In this document: positions 1 to 7,652 of the stretch, one piece after another
Position numbering within the stretch: position 1 is the stretch's first letter
How the letters are laid out: each line of letters begins with the position of its first letter
Notes under the pieces: generated by a model
What the model was told of the DNA's origin: nothing
The model's database searches: none
The model's input: only the letters and a program-made list of their open reading frames with translations
Position numbers and translations under genes: made by a program
Assembly: GCF_003112455.1 (NCBI RefSeq)
Contig: NZ_BDQX01000036.1
Location: 299,261-351,609, forward strand
Direction of reading: 5' to 3'
Origin: Paenibacillus agaridevorans
GTDB taxonomy: Bacteria > Bacillota > Bacilli > Paenibacillales > Paenibacillaceae
DNA length: 52,349 bases

Positions 1-996
1 CTATATAACGAGCCGCCATTTGAGATCTTCCGTACATTGGATGGCGTGGAAGCGGCAGCCCGCGTATTGAAGGCCAAGGGCAATGTCGTTATCTCCGGCA
101 AGTCGATCGGCCAAGGAACGATTCTTGGCATCGACAACAAGGACTTCTCCGAGGTTGGCTGGTTCCGGGATGACCTGTACCCGGTGCATCCGTTCCACTA
201 CCTGGCGAATCTTGGCCTAGTGGAGCATGCTGCGATCATTCCGACCGGAGTTGCCGAGAAGTATCAGCTTAAGCTGGGCGATACCGTATCCGTTGGTTTC
301 ACCGATGGCATGATCGACTTCTCCATTGTAGGCATTCTGCCTTATTGGCCGAGTCAATATCCGGATAGATCGCCATTCATTATTACGAATCTCGATTATA
401 TCTATGACCAGCTTCCGATCATGCCTTACGAGGTATGGCTCAAGATGGAGCCGGACGCGTTGGTCGCGCCAATCGTCGATAAGCTGCAGAAGGAAGGCAT
501 TGAGCTCGCGTCTGTAGATGATGTACGGACGGAACTCATAACCGAGTCCAAACATCCGACGCGCGGCGGGGTATTCGGCATACTGAGCTTAGGGTTTCTT
601 GTATCCGTCGTGATCACGCTTGCCGGATACATTCTATATTGGTTCTTTAATCTGTCCGGTCGTGTCGTGCAATTCGGCGTATTGCGAGCGATGGGCTTGT
701 CGCGCAAGCAGCTTACGGGCATGATGCTTCTGGAGCAGTTGTTCACCGCGGGGCTTGCTATCGGTCTCGGCATCGTGATCGGAAAAGTCGTCAGCTTGAT
801 CTTCCTGCCGTTCCTGCAGACTGCGGATAACGTCGCAGAGACTGTACCGCCTTTCCGGGTCGTGTTCGAGGCAAGCGATACGAATCAGTTGTTCTACGTC
901 GTTGGTTTTATGATGTTCGTAGGCGCGTTGCTGCTCTTCCTGCACATCCGGAGATTGAAGGTACACCAAGCGGTCAAGATGGGAGAGGAGCGTTAA
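1..996 (+). CDS. FtsX/MacB-type ABC transporter permease (5' end missing)
   Basis: The reading frame is open from the first base, so the gene starts outside the window and about 331 C-terminal residues are visible. The first ~170 residues look like the extracytoplasmic domain of MacB/FtsX permeases. Three hydrophobic segments follow, with the family's cytoplasmic-loop pattern 'VLRAMGLSRKQL' between the first and second. The last segment ends in a basic tail (HIRRLKVHQAVK), typical of the FtsX C-terminus. The ATPase gene starts 6 bp downstream, so the two form a transporter operon. Substrate and direction of transport cannot be read from the sequence. Members of this family usually export or perform mechanical work across the membrane rather than import. 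Confidence 0.85.
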   Translation, partial: LYNEPPFEIFRTLDGVEAAARVLKAKGNVVISGKSIGQGTILGIDNKDFSEVGWFRDDLYPVHPFHYLANLGLVEHAAIIPTGVAEKYQLKLGDTVSVGFTDGMIDFSIVGILPYWPSQYPDRSPFIITNLDYIYDQLPIMPYEVWLKMEPDALVAPIVDKLQKEGIELASVDDVRTELITESKHPTRGGVFGILSLGFLVSVVITLAGYILYWFFNLSGRVVQFGVLRAMGLSRKQLTGMMLLEQLFTAGLAIGLGIVIGKVVSLIFLPFLQTADNVAETVPPFRVVFEASDTNQLFYVVGFMMFVGALLLFLHIRRLKVHQAVKMGEER

Positions 997-1002
997 CGGT
1001 CC

Positions 1003-1908
1003 ATGATTCATTGCGAAGGGTTAGTCAAAATTTATAAAACCGATGATCTCGAGGTCGTTGCGCTTCAAGGCTTGAACTTGACGGTCGAGGATGGCGAGCT
1101 GATGGCGATCATCGGCAACAGCGGCAGCGGCAAGTCGACGCTGCTAAATACGCTGGGCGGGCTCGACCGCCCCTCGGCTGGTCAGGTAAAGGTTGGACCT
1201 TGGGATTTACTCAAAATAACGGAAGAGGAGCTTGTCCAATACAAGCGCGAAACTGTAGGGTTCATCTGGCAGAACAACGCCAGGAACCTACTGCCTTACT
1301 TGACGGCGCTTGAGAATGTCGAGATGCCGATGATGCTTTCCGGCAAAGTGGATCGCGAATATGCTAAGCAATTGCTGGAGTGGGTCGGCTTGAAGGAGCG
1401 GATGTACAACAAGCTCCATCAATTGTCGGGCGGCGAGCAGCAACGCGTGGCGATCGCCATCTCCTTGTCCAATCGTCCCAAGCTCCTGCTCGCGGATGAG
1501 CCGACCGGCTCCGTTGATACCGCGACGTCGGATATGATCATGGGGATCTTCCGGAAGCTTAATCGCGAGATTGGCGTCACCATCGTCATCGTTACGCATG
1601 ACATGACGCTTGCAAGCAAGGTCGATCGGGTTGTTGCCATACGAGATGGACTAACGAGCACCGAATTTATTAAACGGAATCCGAATATCGGTCTAGATGG
1701 ATCCGATTCTGTGCAGCCGACTGCGAAAGGTCTGACGGGCGTGCATGAAGCTTATGTAGTCGTCGACCGGGTAGGGCGGCTGCAAGTGCCCAAGGAATTT
1801 CTTACTGCACTGGGCATTAAGGATAAAGCAACAATGGAATTCGACGGAGAGCGGATTATCATCTCTTCGCCAAAATTATTGGGGGGTAATGGCAATGATA
1901 AATCCTAG
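1003..1908 (+). CDS. ABC transporter ATPase (LolD/MacB class) with C-terminal AbrB-like domain
   Basis: Residues 1-225 form a complete ABC ATPase: Walker A GNSGSGKST near residue 38, signature LSGGEQQR near 142, Walker B LLLADEPTG near 162, and switch histidine VTHD near 198. This is the LolD/MacB/FtsE type that pairs with FtsX permeases, and the preceding gene encodes one. Such ATPases are usually 220-250 residues, but this one has 301. The extra tail (about 247-290) reads VVVDRVGRLQVPKEFL, then LGIKDKATMEF and ERIIISSP. This is the order seen in SpoVT/AbrB swapped-hairpin DNA-binding domains (VD..GR..IP.E....LGI). The fusion is unusual; the tail could dimerise the ATPase or link it to DNA, which is inference. 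The 3' end overlaps the next gene. Confidence 0.9.
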   Translation: MIHCEGLVKIYKTDDLEVVALQGLNLTVEDGELMAIIGNSGSGKSTLLNTLGGLDRPSAGQVKVGPWDLLKITEEELVQYKRETVGFIWQNNARNLLPYLTALENVEMPMMLSGKVDREYAKQLLEWVGLKERMYNKLHQLSGGEQQRVAIAISLSNRPKLLLADEPTGSVDTATSDMIMGIFRKLNREIGVTIVIVTHDMTLASKVDRVVAIRDGLTSTEFIKRNPNIGLDGSDSVQPTAKGLTGVHEAYVVVDRVGRLQVPKEFLTALGIKDKATMEFDGERIIISSPKLLGGNGNDKS

Positions 1909-3442
1909 TAAACAAACACGTTTCTCCAGATGGACTATGCTGGGCATGTCGCTGACGCTGACTGCGGGCATGTTGTCCGCTTGTTCGGGCGGGAACGATC
2001 CTTCCGGAGCAGAGACCAGCGTTCTGCGTATTGGCGTCTTGTATGGCGGTTCTGACAATGAGCCGTACTTCCGTCAGCAGTATACCGATATGTTCGAATT
2101 CCAATACCCGAATGTCGCATTCGAGATCGTTGGGGCGATCAATTACGACAATCAACGATTTACGCAATCCTCGGAGCCTGGCAAGCCGGCTGATCAACCT
2201 GATCCTTATGTAGAAATGAAAAAGCTGATGGAAGGGCAGAATCCGGTAGACGTCGTCGTCATCGATTACAATCTGCTCAGAAGATTTACGCAGGATAACC
2301 TGCTTAAGCCGCTTGACCCGCTCATTGCGAAGGATAAATTCGACCTTTCCGATTATGTCCCAACGGTTATCGAAGGGATTAAAGCGGCAGGAGACAACAG
2401 CATCTATGCTCTGACTCCGACATTCACATCTTCTGCGCTCTACTACAACAAAAAGCTCTTCGCAGACAAGGGTGTTGAGCCGCCGACTGACAAAATGAGC
2501 TGGAACGACGTATTCGCCAAAGCTCGTCAGGTTGCCAACGGCGAAGGCGTCGACCGTACGTTCGGCTTCTCGTTCAACCGCTGGAATTCCGACGGCTTTA
2601 ATGATGTGCAGAACTATAGCACTGCGCTTCAACTAAGAACATGGGATGACAAAGGCGAAAAAATGCTTGTCAACAGCGATCAATGGGCAGAAGTATTCGA
2701 CACTGTGTCTGGTCTGTATAAAGAAAAAATTGTACCGGATCAAGAGTTCATCAATCAGATGTACGAAAAAATCGCCCAAGGGGGCGGCAATGATCCGTTC
2801 TATGGCGATCTGTTCGTGCAAGGCAAAGTAGCGATGATGATCAGCGAATCTTATTACGTCAGCGAATTAAAGAAATTCAGCGATAACGCTGCAAGCATCA
2901 AGGACTTCGAGATGGTAGACTGGGACGTCGTCACGGTACCAACTCATCCGACCAATGTCGATTCCGGCGGCAACATCAATTTGAGTCAGTTGATGGCGAT
3001 TAATACGAAAGCTCAGAATCCGGACGGTGCTTGGGACTTTATCAAGTTCTCCAATAGCAGAGATTGGGCAAAGCTGAAATCCAGAAGCAACTACGAACTT
3101 GTAGCTCGTAAGGAATTCCTGAAGCCGGTAGGCGGCATGACGTACAATATCGATGCCTTCACGCTTCTGAAGCCGCTCCCGCCATCCTCTGTCAATGAAG
3201 AAGCGATTTACCGTGAAAAGCCAGGTATCTGGGAAGCGCGTCAAATTGGTTACGAGATGTTCCAGAAGGTGATTGATGGCACCATGGAGACAAAAGCGGC
3301 ACTTGCCGAGTGGGAGACCCGAGGCAATGCGATCCTCGCCGGAAAATCCGAAATGGGCGAAGGCGGCGGTGTCGGCATTCCGAGACCTTTAGATGACGTC
3401 AAAGTCGAGGCTACGGTTGAAGAAGCAGTAGTTGCTGAGTAA
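1895..3442 (+). CDS. Extracellular solute-binding lipoprotein (family 1 type)
   Basis: The N-terminus is a lipoprotein signal peptide with basic residues, a hydrophobic stretch and lipobox LSAC, followed by SGG. The mature part (about 490 residues) has the look of family 1 (sugar/oligopeptide-type) binding proteins, for example a 'DVVVIDYNLLRRFTQDNLLKPLDPL' region early on and 'ALYYNKKLFADKGVE.P..KMSWNDVFAKA' in the middle. A G-rich Shine-Dalgarno (1881-1887) lies 8 nt from the ATG at 1895 but only 2 nt from the ATG at 1889, so 1895 is preferred. It overlaps the ATPase gene and is probably translated from the same mRNA. A binding protein next to an FtsX-type permease is atypical, because classic importers use a MalF/G-like permease. 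Confidence 0.85.
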   Translation: MINPSKQTRFSRWTMLGMSLTLTAGMLSACSGGNDPSGAETSVLRIGVLYGGSDNEPYFRQQYTDMFEFQYPNVAFEIVGAINYDNQRFTQSSEPGKPADQPDPYVEMKKLMEGQNPVDVVVIDYNLLRRFTQDNLLKPLDPLIAKDKFDLSDYVPTVIEGIKAAGDNSIYALTPTFTSSALYYNKKLFADKGVEPPTDKMSWNDVFAKARQVANGEGVDRTFGFSFNRWNSDGFNDVQNYSTALQLRTWDDKGEKMLVNSDQWAEVFDTVSGLYKEKIVPDQEFINQMYEKIAQGGGNDPFYGDLFVQGKVAMMISESYYVSELKKFSDNAASIKDFEMVDWDVVTVPTHPTNVDSGGNINLSQLMAINTKAQNPDGAWDFIKFSNSRDWAKLKSRSNYELVARKEFLKPVGGMTYNIDAFTLLKPLPPSSVNEEAIYREKPGIWEARQIGYEMFQKVIDGTMETKAALAEWETRGNAILAGKSEMGEGGGVGIPRPLDDVKVEATVEEAVVAE

Positions 3443-3464
3443 GCGAATCGTGAGAGTTTAATCG

Positions 3465-3506
3465 AAATCCCCATGCACATGTTAGCCTTGTGCATGGGGA
3501 TTTTTT
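3465..3506 (+). terminator. Rho-independent terminator after the ABC operon
   Basis: A 15-bp perfect stem (3465-3479 with 3489-3503, core ATCCCCATGCACA) with a 9-nt loop runs into six T residues. It ends the ABC operon. It lies between convergent genes and could also serve the minus-strand gene that follows. Confidence 0.9.
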
Positions 3507-3515
3507 CATGGGGAT

Positions 3516-4031
3516 TTAACTATCGCGGAGCTGAAAGGACTGGTAAGCGGTCCAGCCACCTTGCTCCGTCTGGTAGAGCAAATGAACGCGATCGATGACA
3601 GTTGTAAGCTTCATCTGCTTCATTCTCAGGTTGCCGTACAGGTCATGGAGCTCTCCTGGGGGCATATTCCTGCCAATCGTAATATGAGGTGTGTAGACGT
3701 AATTGTGGAGCGTCTGTGCCAGCTGTCCGGTGCAAATGGTCTCTTGAAGCGTCAAGACAGGAGCGGGGTCCTCCAAGGCGAAATAGAGCGTCGGCGTAAC
3801 AGGAAAAAACGTGGATACCCGATTAAATGTGACCTTGAATGGACTTAATGACGCAGTCGACTTGGACAGATGATCGACAGCAAGCTTTAAAGTGGATTCA
3901 TCCCATTCTTCGGCTTCCCGGATCGTCATATGAGGCGGAATATTGCAATAGTGGGGATCATGGCGAATTCGCCATTTATTTGCTTCGTCTTGGACGTTTT
4001 TTTCGGGAAAGACGCAAATACCGAACAGCAT
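3516..4031 (-). CDS. 2H phosphoesterase / 2'-5' RNA ligase family protein
   Basis: The 171-residue protein has the two HxT motifs that define the 2H phosphoesterase superfamily: IPPHMTIRE in the N-terminal half and TPHITIGR in the C-terminal half. Family members cut or join 2',5'- or cyclic-phosphate bonds in RNA or small nucleotides. The native substrate of bacterial YjcG/LigT-like members is mostly unknown. The start is taken at the ATG at 4031 because AAGGAG lies 9 nt upstream; a TTG 9 nt further upstream directly abuts that Shine-Dalgarno. The gene is monocistronic and convergent with the ABC operon. Confidence 0.8.
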   Translation of the reverse strand: MLFGICVFPEKNVQDEANKWRIRHDPHYCNIPPHMTIREAEEWDESTLKLAVDHLSKSTASLSPFKVTFNRVSTFFPVTPTLYFALEDPAPVLTLQETICTGQLAQTLHNYVYTPHITIGRNMPPGELHDLYGNLRMKQMKLTTVIDRVHLLYQTEQGGWTAYQSFQLRDS

Positions 4032-4194
4032 TCTGATCAACTCCTTATCTGCAGATGGTTATTTCTAATAGTATACCCATTAGACTGCTTTACTAAGAAC
4101 TTCTGGCAACGGACGATTGACATCAAGATGCAATGGATTTCCGGCTTTGGGGTAAACTAACTGCATATTACTCGTCGAACAGCGGGAGGGCATC

Positions 4195-4368
4195 ATGATG
4201 AAGATACAATGGGTATATTGGCTGCGTCTATATGAGACTAAATTTCAAGCGGGCTGCTTGGTCAGGCGGATGGAAAATGATTGGTGGATCTACGGTTATG
4301 ACTGCCCTCGTGAGGTAGAAGTATTCCGTTCCAAGAGAGGCAGATATGGCGTACGATTTTTACCGTGA
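4195..4368 (+). CDS. Small ORF, unknown function
   Basis: A 57-codon frame starts with ATGATG behind a good GGGAGGG Shine-Dalgarno (4184-4190). The product is rich in Trp, Tyr and Arg (MMKIQWVYWLRLYETK at the start) and has no signal peptide or recognisable domain. It lies between the 2H phosphoesterase and the tRNA operon. The ribosome binding site and aromatic-rich composition suggest a real small protein, but nothing else supports it. Confidence 0.45.
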   Translation: MMKIQWVYWLRLYETKFQAGCLVRRMENDWWIYGYDCPREVEVFRSKRGRYGVRFLP

Positions 4369-4388
4369 ATTTTTTATAAAACTAATGC

Positions 4389-4418
4389 TTGACTGGAAAG
4401 GTTCACCTGTAGTATATT
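4389..4418 (+). promoter_or_regulatory. Sigma-A promoter of the tRNA operon
   Basis: TTGACT (4389-4394), an 18-bp spacer and TATATT (4413-4418) lie about 45 bp before the tRNA-fMet gene. No terminator is seen between the three tRNA genes, so they are probably one transcript. Confidence 0.7.
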
Positions 4419-4463
4419 AATTGATGTCGCCATTAAAGATGTGGTGTTGAAAGTGGATAATTT

Positions 4464-4540
4464 CGCGGGGTGGAGCAGCTCGGTAGCTCGTCGGGCTCAT
4501 AACCCGAAGGCCGCAGGTTCAAATCCTGCCCCCGCAACCA
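4464..4540 (+). tRNA. tRNA-fMet (CAT), initiator
   Basis: This is a 77-nt cloverleaf with encoded CCA. It has the initiator hallmarks: an unpaired C1-A72 at the acceptor end and three G-C pairs in the anticodon stem (GGG CTCATAA CCC). It is first in a three-tRNA operon. Confidence 0.95.
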
Positions 4541-4573
4541 AACTCGACTATAACGTTATTATAACGTCTTCGA

Positions 4574-4650
4574 GGGCCCTTAGCTCAGTTGGTTAGAGCG
4601 GTCGGCTCATAACCGATTGGTCGGGGGTTCGAGTCCCTCAGGGCCCACCA
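4574..4650 (+). tRNA. tRNA-Ile2 (CAT, probably lysidine-modified)
   Basis: This is a 77-nt cloverleaf with anticodon CAT and encoded CCA. The acceptor GGGCCCTTAGC and the variable region TTGGTCG resemble the minor tRNA-Ile read as AUA after C34 is converted to lysidine by TilS, rather than elongator Met. Elongator Met remains possible. Confidence 0.85.
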
Positions 4651-4675
4651 TTTTTCACACAAACATTGCTATCCT

Positions 4676-4761
4676 GCCGGGGTGGCGGAATTGGCAGACG
4701 CACAGGACTTAAAATCCTGCGGTAGGTGACTACCGTACCGGTTCGATCCCGGTCCTCGGCA
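4676..4761 (+). tRNA. tRNA-Leu (TAA); integration site of the island
   Basis: This is an 86-nt class II tRNA with a long variable arm (GGTAGGTGACTACC) and anticodon TAA. The 3' CCA is not encoded (GGCA is followed by TACC). Its last 64 bases are repeated exactly at 13475-13538, so this copy has a 3' half supplied by the integrated island. The gene remains intact. Confidence 0.95.
4698..4761 (+). repeat. attL (left 64-bp direct repeat)
   Basis: It is identical over 64 bases to 13475-13538. It covers the tRNA-Leu sequence from the D-loop side through the anticodon and T arms to the discriminator base A. Confidence 0.93.
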
Positions 4762-4810
4762 TACCTAACTTTACGCACTTTGTAGAGATAGTATCTAACC
4801 ATTGTACATT

Positions 4811-4851
4811 AGGAGTCCTGTGTGGTAAATAACCACATGAGGGCTTTTTTT
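4811..4851 (+). terminator. Terminator after tRNA-Leu
   Basis: The stem AGTCCT...TGTGGT pairs with ACCACA...AGGGCT, with a small internal bulge, and is followed by seven T residues. It lies inside the island and ends the tRNA transcript before the integrase gene. Confidence 0.75.
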
Positions 4852-4945
4852 CATACACACAGGATTCGATGAAAAACTCCCGGCTTCTTTCGCAACGATG
4901 TACCTACATGTAACGATTCTTACATTAGGAAACACGAAAGGAGTC

Positions 4946-5902
4946 ATGCAAAACATGGCGAGAGCAAGAGTGACAAAAATAAGTGAACACATCCCAACAA
5001 CTTGGGAAGAAACATTGGAGCAATTTATTACGTGGAAGAAAGCACAAGGTCTAAGTAAGCAGACGTTAGATGATTATAAGCGACATGTGAGTCAATTCTA
5101 TAAGCGTTATACTGATGCTTTTGGAAGTCAGCCCCACCAGTTGGAAAAGTGGCTCTATGAATACTTCGCAGATAATATCAAACCTGCGACCTATAATAAC
5201 CGACTCGTGTACTTACGAGCCTTCTATGATTGGTGCGTGGATAAGACAGGGCTATTTATTCAGAACCCTTTGCAGGGGTTCAAGAAGCGTAAAGCGGAGG
5301 GCAGGGTGGTACAGCATGACGAAGAAACCTTAATTGCCCTTATCAACGCGCCTGATAAAAAGACGTATGCAGGGCTTAGGGACTTCGCTTTAGTCTTGTT
5401 GACGCTTGATACAGGAATCCGCCCCAAAGAAGCGTTTTCCTTGCTCCCTGACGATTTCAATGCTAGGGCTAGTGAACTGTACGTTAGAGCAGAGAATGCA
5501 AAGACACGAGTTTCTAGGACGCTTAACTTAAGCCCTCAGACTGCAAAAGCCATTAGCGAATTGATTGCGAACAGACCGAAAGAATGGAGGAAAGCAACGC
5601 CGATATTCTGCACTAATGAAGGAGGTTCTCTAACTCGGTATACGTGGGGTGACCGCATGGAGATGTACTCTAAGAAACTAGGGACGAAAATCGTTCCTTA
5701 TGATCTCCGTCACTCTTATGCTCTTGGTTTCTTGCGTGGTGGGGGAAATGCCTTAGCATTACAACGGTCATTAGGTCACACTGACCTTACTATGACGAAA
5801 CGGTACGTAAACCTTGCAGAGAGCGATATGAAGGAACAACATGCATTAGCTTCTCCACTAAACAGACTTCTCCCAGTGAAGAAGCGGGTCACTAAACTGT
5901 AG
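4946..5902 (+). CDS. Tyrosine recombinase / site-specific integrase
   Basis: This 318-residue integrase should catalyse insertion and excision at the tRNA-Leu repeat that flanks the island. The N-terminal ~110 residues are a SAM-like core-binding domain (TWEETLEQFITWKKAQGL, then SKQTLDDYKRHVSQF). The C-terminal catalytic domain has Arg in DTGIRPKEA, YDLRHSYA, LGHTDLTMTKRYV and the nucleophile Tyr in KRYV. The first His of the usual HxxR box is Tyr (YDLR), a known variant. Start choice is uncertain. AAAGGAG lies 2 nt before the ATG at 4946 and 11 nt before the ATG at 4955, and an upstream ATG at 4898 has no ribosome binding site. It sits directly beside attL. Confidence 0.92.
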   Translation: MQNMARARVTKISEHIPTTWEETLEQFITWKKAQGLSKQTLDDYKRHVSQFYKRYTDAFGSQPHQLEKWLYEYFADNIKPATYNNRLVYLRAFYDWCVDKTGLFIQNPLQGFKKRKAEGRVVQHDEETLIALINAPDKKTYAGLRDFALVLLTLDTGIRPKEAFSLLPDDFNARASELYVRAENAKTRVSRTLNLSPQTAKAISELIANRPKEWRKATPIFCTNEGGSLTRYTWGDRMEMYSKKLGTKIVPYDLRHSYALGFLRGGGNALALQRSLGHTDLTMTKRYVNLAESDMKEQHALASPLNRLLPVKKRVTKL

Positions 5903-5908
5903 TTAATT

Positions 5909-5948
5909 AATAGCTCTCACCCGCAGCGGGTGGAGCTATTTTCTTTTT
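5909..5948 (+). terminator. Terminator after integrase
   Basis: AATAGCTC-CACCCGC pairs with GCGGGTG-GAGCTATT with one bulge and is followed by TTCTTTTT. It separates the integrase from the CBASS promoter region. Confidence 0.85.
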
Positions 5949-6034
5949 GGATTTTATTATAGAGTTTATGGTCTCTTGTCACATTTGTAAGACTAATTAA
6001 TTATTATCTCTAATATGATAAGCCAGTGTAAAAT

Positions 6035-6088
6035 TTGACAAATATTTACGCGAACGTATGTTCAAGTTAGTGAATCGCATGGTACAAT
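6035..6088 (+). promoter_or_regulatory. CBASS promoter region with embedded LexA (SOS) box
   Basis: CGAACGTATGTTCA at 6051-6064 contains the dyad GAAC-N4-GTTC and matches 13 of 14 positions of the Bacillus LexA/DinR consensus CGAACRNRYGTTYC. Two overlapping promoter readings exist: TTGACA (6035-6040) with TATGTT (6057-6062, 16-bp spacer), and TACAAT (6083-6088) with a weak -35 around 6061-6066. The box overlaps core elements of both, as expected for LexA repression. The first downstream gene, the CD-NTase, starts at 6123 behind AAGGGGAC. SOS control is inference from the motif and its position. Confidence 0.7.
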
Positions 6089-6122
6089 GTTCCTATAAAA
6101 AATTTAATTAAGGGGACTAAGC

Positions 6123-7013
6123 ATGAGTTGGAAGACAAACCTTGAAGATACTTTTACAAAGTGGTCTAAGCGTTCAAGCGATAATGAAGAAGAGAAATGT
6201 GAGCGTGCGTTATCAATGATAAAATCAGCAATTAAAGAAGATGATCAAATTAAAAACTCTGATATCTCTTTTATTCCACAAGGTTCATATCACAATAACA
6301 CAAATGTGAGATTGAATAGTGATGTTGATATTTGCGTTAAGTTAAAATCTACGGTCTTTTATGAACTCCCCGAAGGAATGAAGATGGAAGATTTCGGAAT
6401 GACTCCATCGAATTATACCTTTACTGATTACTTAAAAGATATTGAGCGAGCACTAGTTAAGAAGTTTGGTCGTGAAAATGTTAAGAAAGGAAAGAAAGCT
6501 TTTGATGTAAAGTCAAACACCTACAGGGTGGATGCTGACGTAGTCGCGTGTTTTGAACATCGGAGATATAACAAAGATGGCACTTACATAACGGGGACTC
6601 AATTTTACAGTAGCAATGGTGAGAAAGTAGTTAACTTTCCTGAACAACATTATATTAATGGTGTCAAAAAGAATGATGAAACAAGAAGAAATTATAAACG
6701 AGTAGTTAGAATAATAAAAAGACTAAAACAAACTATGGTGGAAGAGGGAGTTGAAGGTCTTGATAATATATCTTCGTTTTTAATTGAATGTTTAGTTTGG
6801 AATGTTCCTAATAATCAATTTAATAACAATAAATATGTGGAAGATGTAAGAAACGTACTAACGTACCTCTATCACGAAACCAAGGAAGAGAGTAAATGTA
6901 AGGAGTGGGGGGAGGTCTCGGATTTGCTTTACCTATTTCATGGTGGGCGGTCTTATTCGAGAGAAGAAGTTAATGCCTTTATTCTAAGAGCATATAATCA
7001 TGCATTTAGCTAG
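6123..7013 (+). CDS. CBASS CD-NTase (cGAS/DncV-like nucleotidyltransferase)
   Basis: This 296-residue enzyme should make a cyclic oligonucleotide second messenger from NTPs when phage infection is sensed. The nucleotidyltransferase core shows QGSY (Gly54-Ser55), then the metal-binding pair in LNSDVDICV (Asp67, Asp69) and a third acidic site in YRVDADVVA (Asp137/Asp139). This spacing and the GSY...T.V pattern are those of CD-NTases (SMODS class). Length fits the family (about 290-400). The effector gene starts 11 bp downstream. No Cap2/Cap3 (ubiquitin-like) or Cap7/Cap6 (HORMA/TRIP13) genes are present, so this is a type I system. The gene is AT-rich compared with the host. The exact clade and product nucleotide cannot be read by eye. 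Confidence 0.9.
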   Translation: MSWKTNLEDTFTKWSKRSSDNEEEKCERALSMIKSAIKEDDQIKNSDISFIPQGSYHNNTNVRLNSDVDICVKLKSTVFYELPEGMKMEDFGMTPSNYTFTDYLKDIERALVKKFGRENVKKGKKAFDVKSNTYRVDADVVACFEHRRYNKDGTYITGTQFYSSNGEKVVNFPEQHYINGVKKNDETRRNYKRVVRIIKRLKQTMVEEGVEGLDNISSFLIECLVWNVPNNQFNNNKYVEDVRNVLTYLYHETKEESKCKEWGEVSDLLYLFHGGRSYSREEVNAFILRAYNHAFS

Positions 7014-7024
7014 GAGAAAATCCA

Positions 7025-7642
7025 ATGTATAATCAGGATAATTATAATAAAATTCTAGTTACTGTTGGAATTGTTGCTTTTTGTCTATCAATATTAATTG
7101 TTACTGCGGATATTTCAGATGTAACTTTCATGAATGTATTTAAAAGTATTTCAACTGCGACATTGATTACATTTATTTTTCATTTTGTTTTTAAAAAATG
7201 GATTTGGCAATATCAATGGATACCATTGCTTAATCCATTAATAGTCCTTGTTCCCAATCTACATGGAACTTGGGAAGGTACATTACGGTCAAATTGGACT
7301 AACCCTGAGACAGGAAAAGCGGTTGAACCCAAAAAGTTAGTAGTATTTATTAGGCAAACATTCGTTACTATAAGTGTGGAGATCCATACTGATGAAATGA
7401 TCAGCAAAAGTTACTTAGCAGGTTTTAGGACTGATTTAGATACACAAACACATGAGTTATGTTACACATATACAAGCAAAGCTTCGGCCAATACTGTTAG
7501 TTTTAATCCGTGGCATGACGGTACAGCGAAACTAGAGATACATCAGAACTCGACACTTAGACTTAAAGGAGATTACTGGACCTTAAGAGAGACAACAGGG
7601 ACCATTGAAATTCAACGAGTCAGCAAGAAAATTTTAAGGTGA
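7025..7642 (+). CDS. cap15: Cap15-like CBASS effector (2TM plus beta-rich domain)
   Basis: The protein has 205 residues. Two membrane helices (about 9-28 and 34-56) are followed by a soluble domain predicted to be beta-rich (about 75-205), starting with LHGTWEGTLRSNW. This matches the described SMODS-associated 2TM, beta-strand-rich effector, Cap15. There the beta-barrel binds the cyclic nucleotide and the membrane part disrupts the inner membrane, killing the infected cell. The gene follows the CD-NTase by 11 bp with AGGAG 8 nt before the ATG, so the two are cotranscribed. The call rests on architecture, gene pairing and the W.G motif rather than alignment. If it is not Cap15, it is still the membrane effector of this operon. 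Confidence 0.8.
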   Translation: MYNQDNYNKILVTVGIVAFCLSILIVTADISDVTFMNVFKSISTATLITFIFHFVFKKWIWQYQWIPLLNPLIVLVPNLHGTWEGTLRSNWTNPETGKAVEPKKLVVFIRQTFVTISVEIHTDEMISKSYLAGFRTDLDTQTHELCYTYTSKASANTVSFNPWHDGTAKLEIHQNSTLRLKGDYWTLRETTGTIEIQRVSKKILR

Positions 7643-7652
7643 ATTTATTTTC

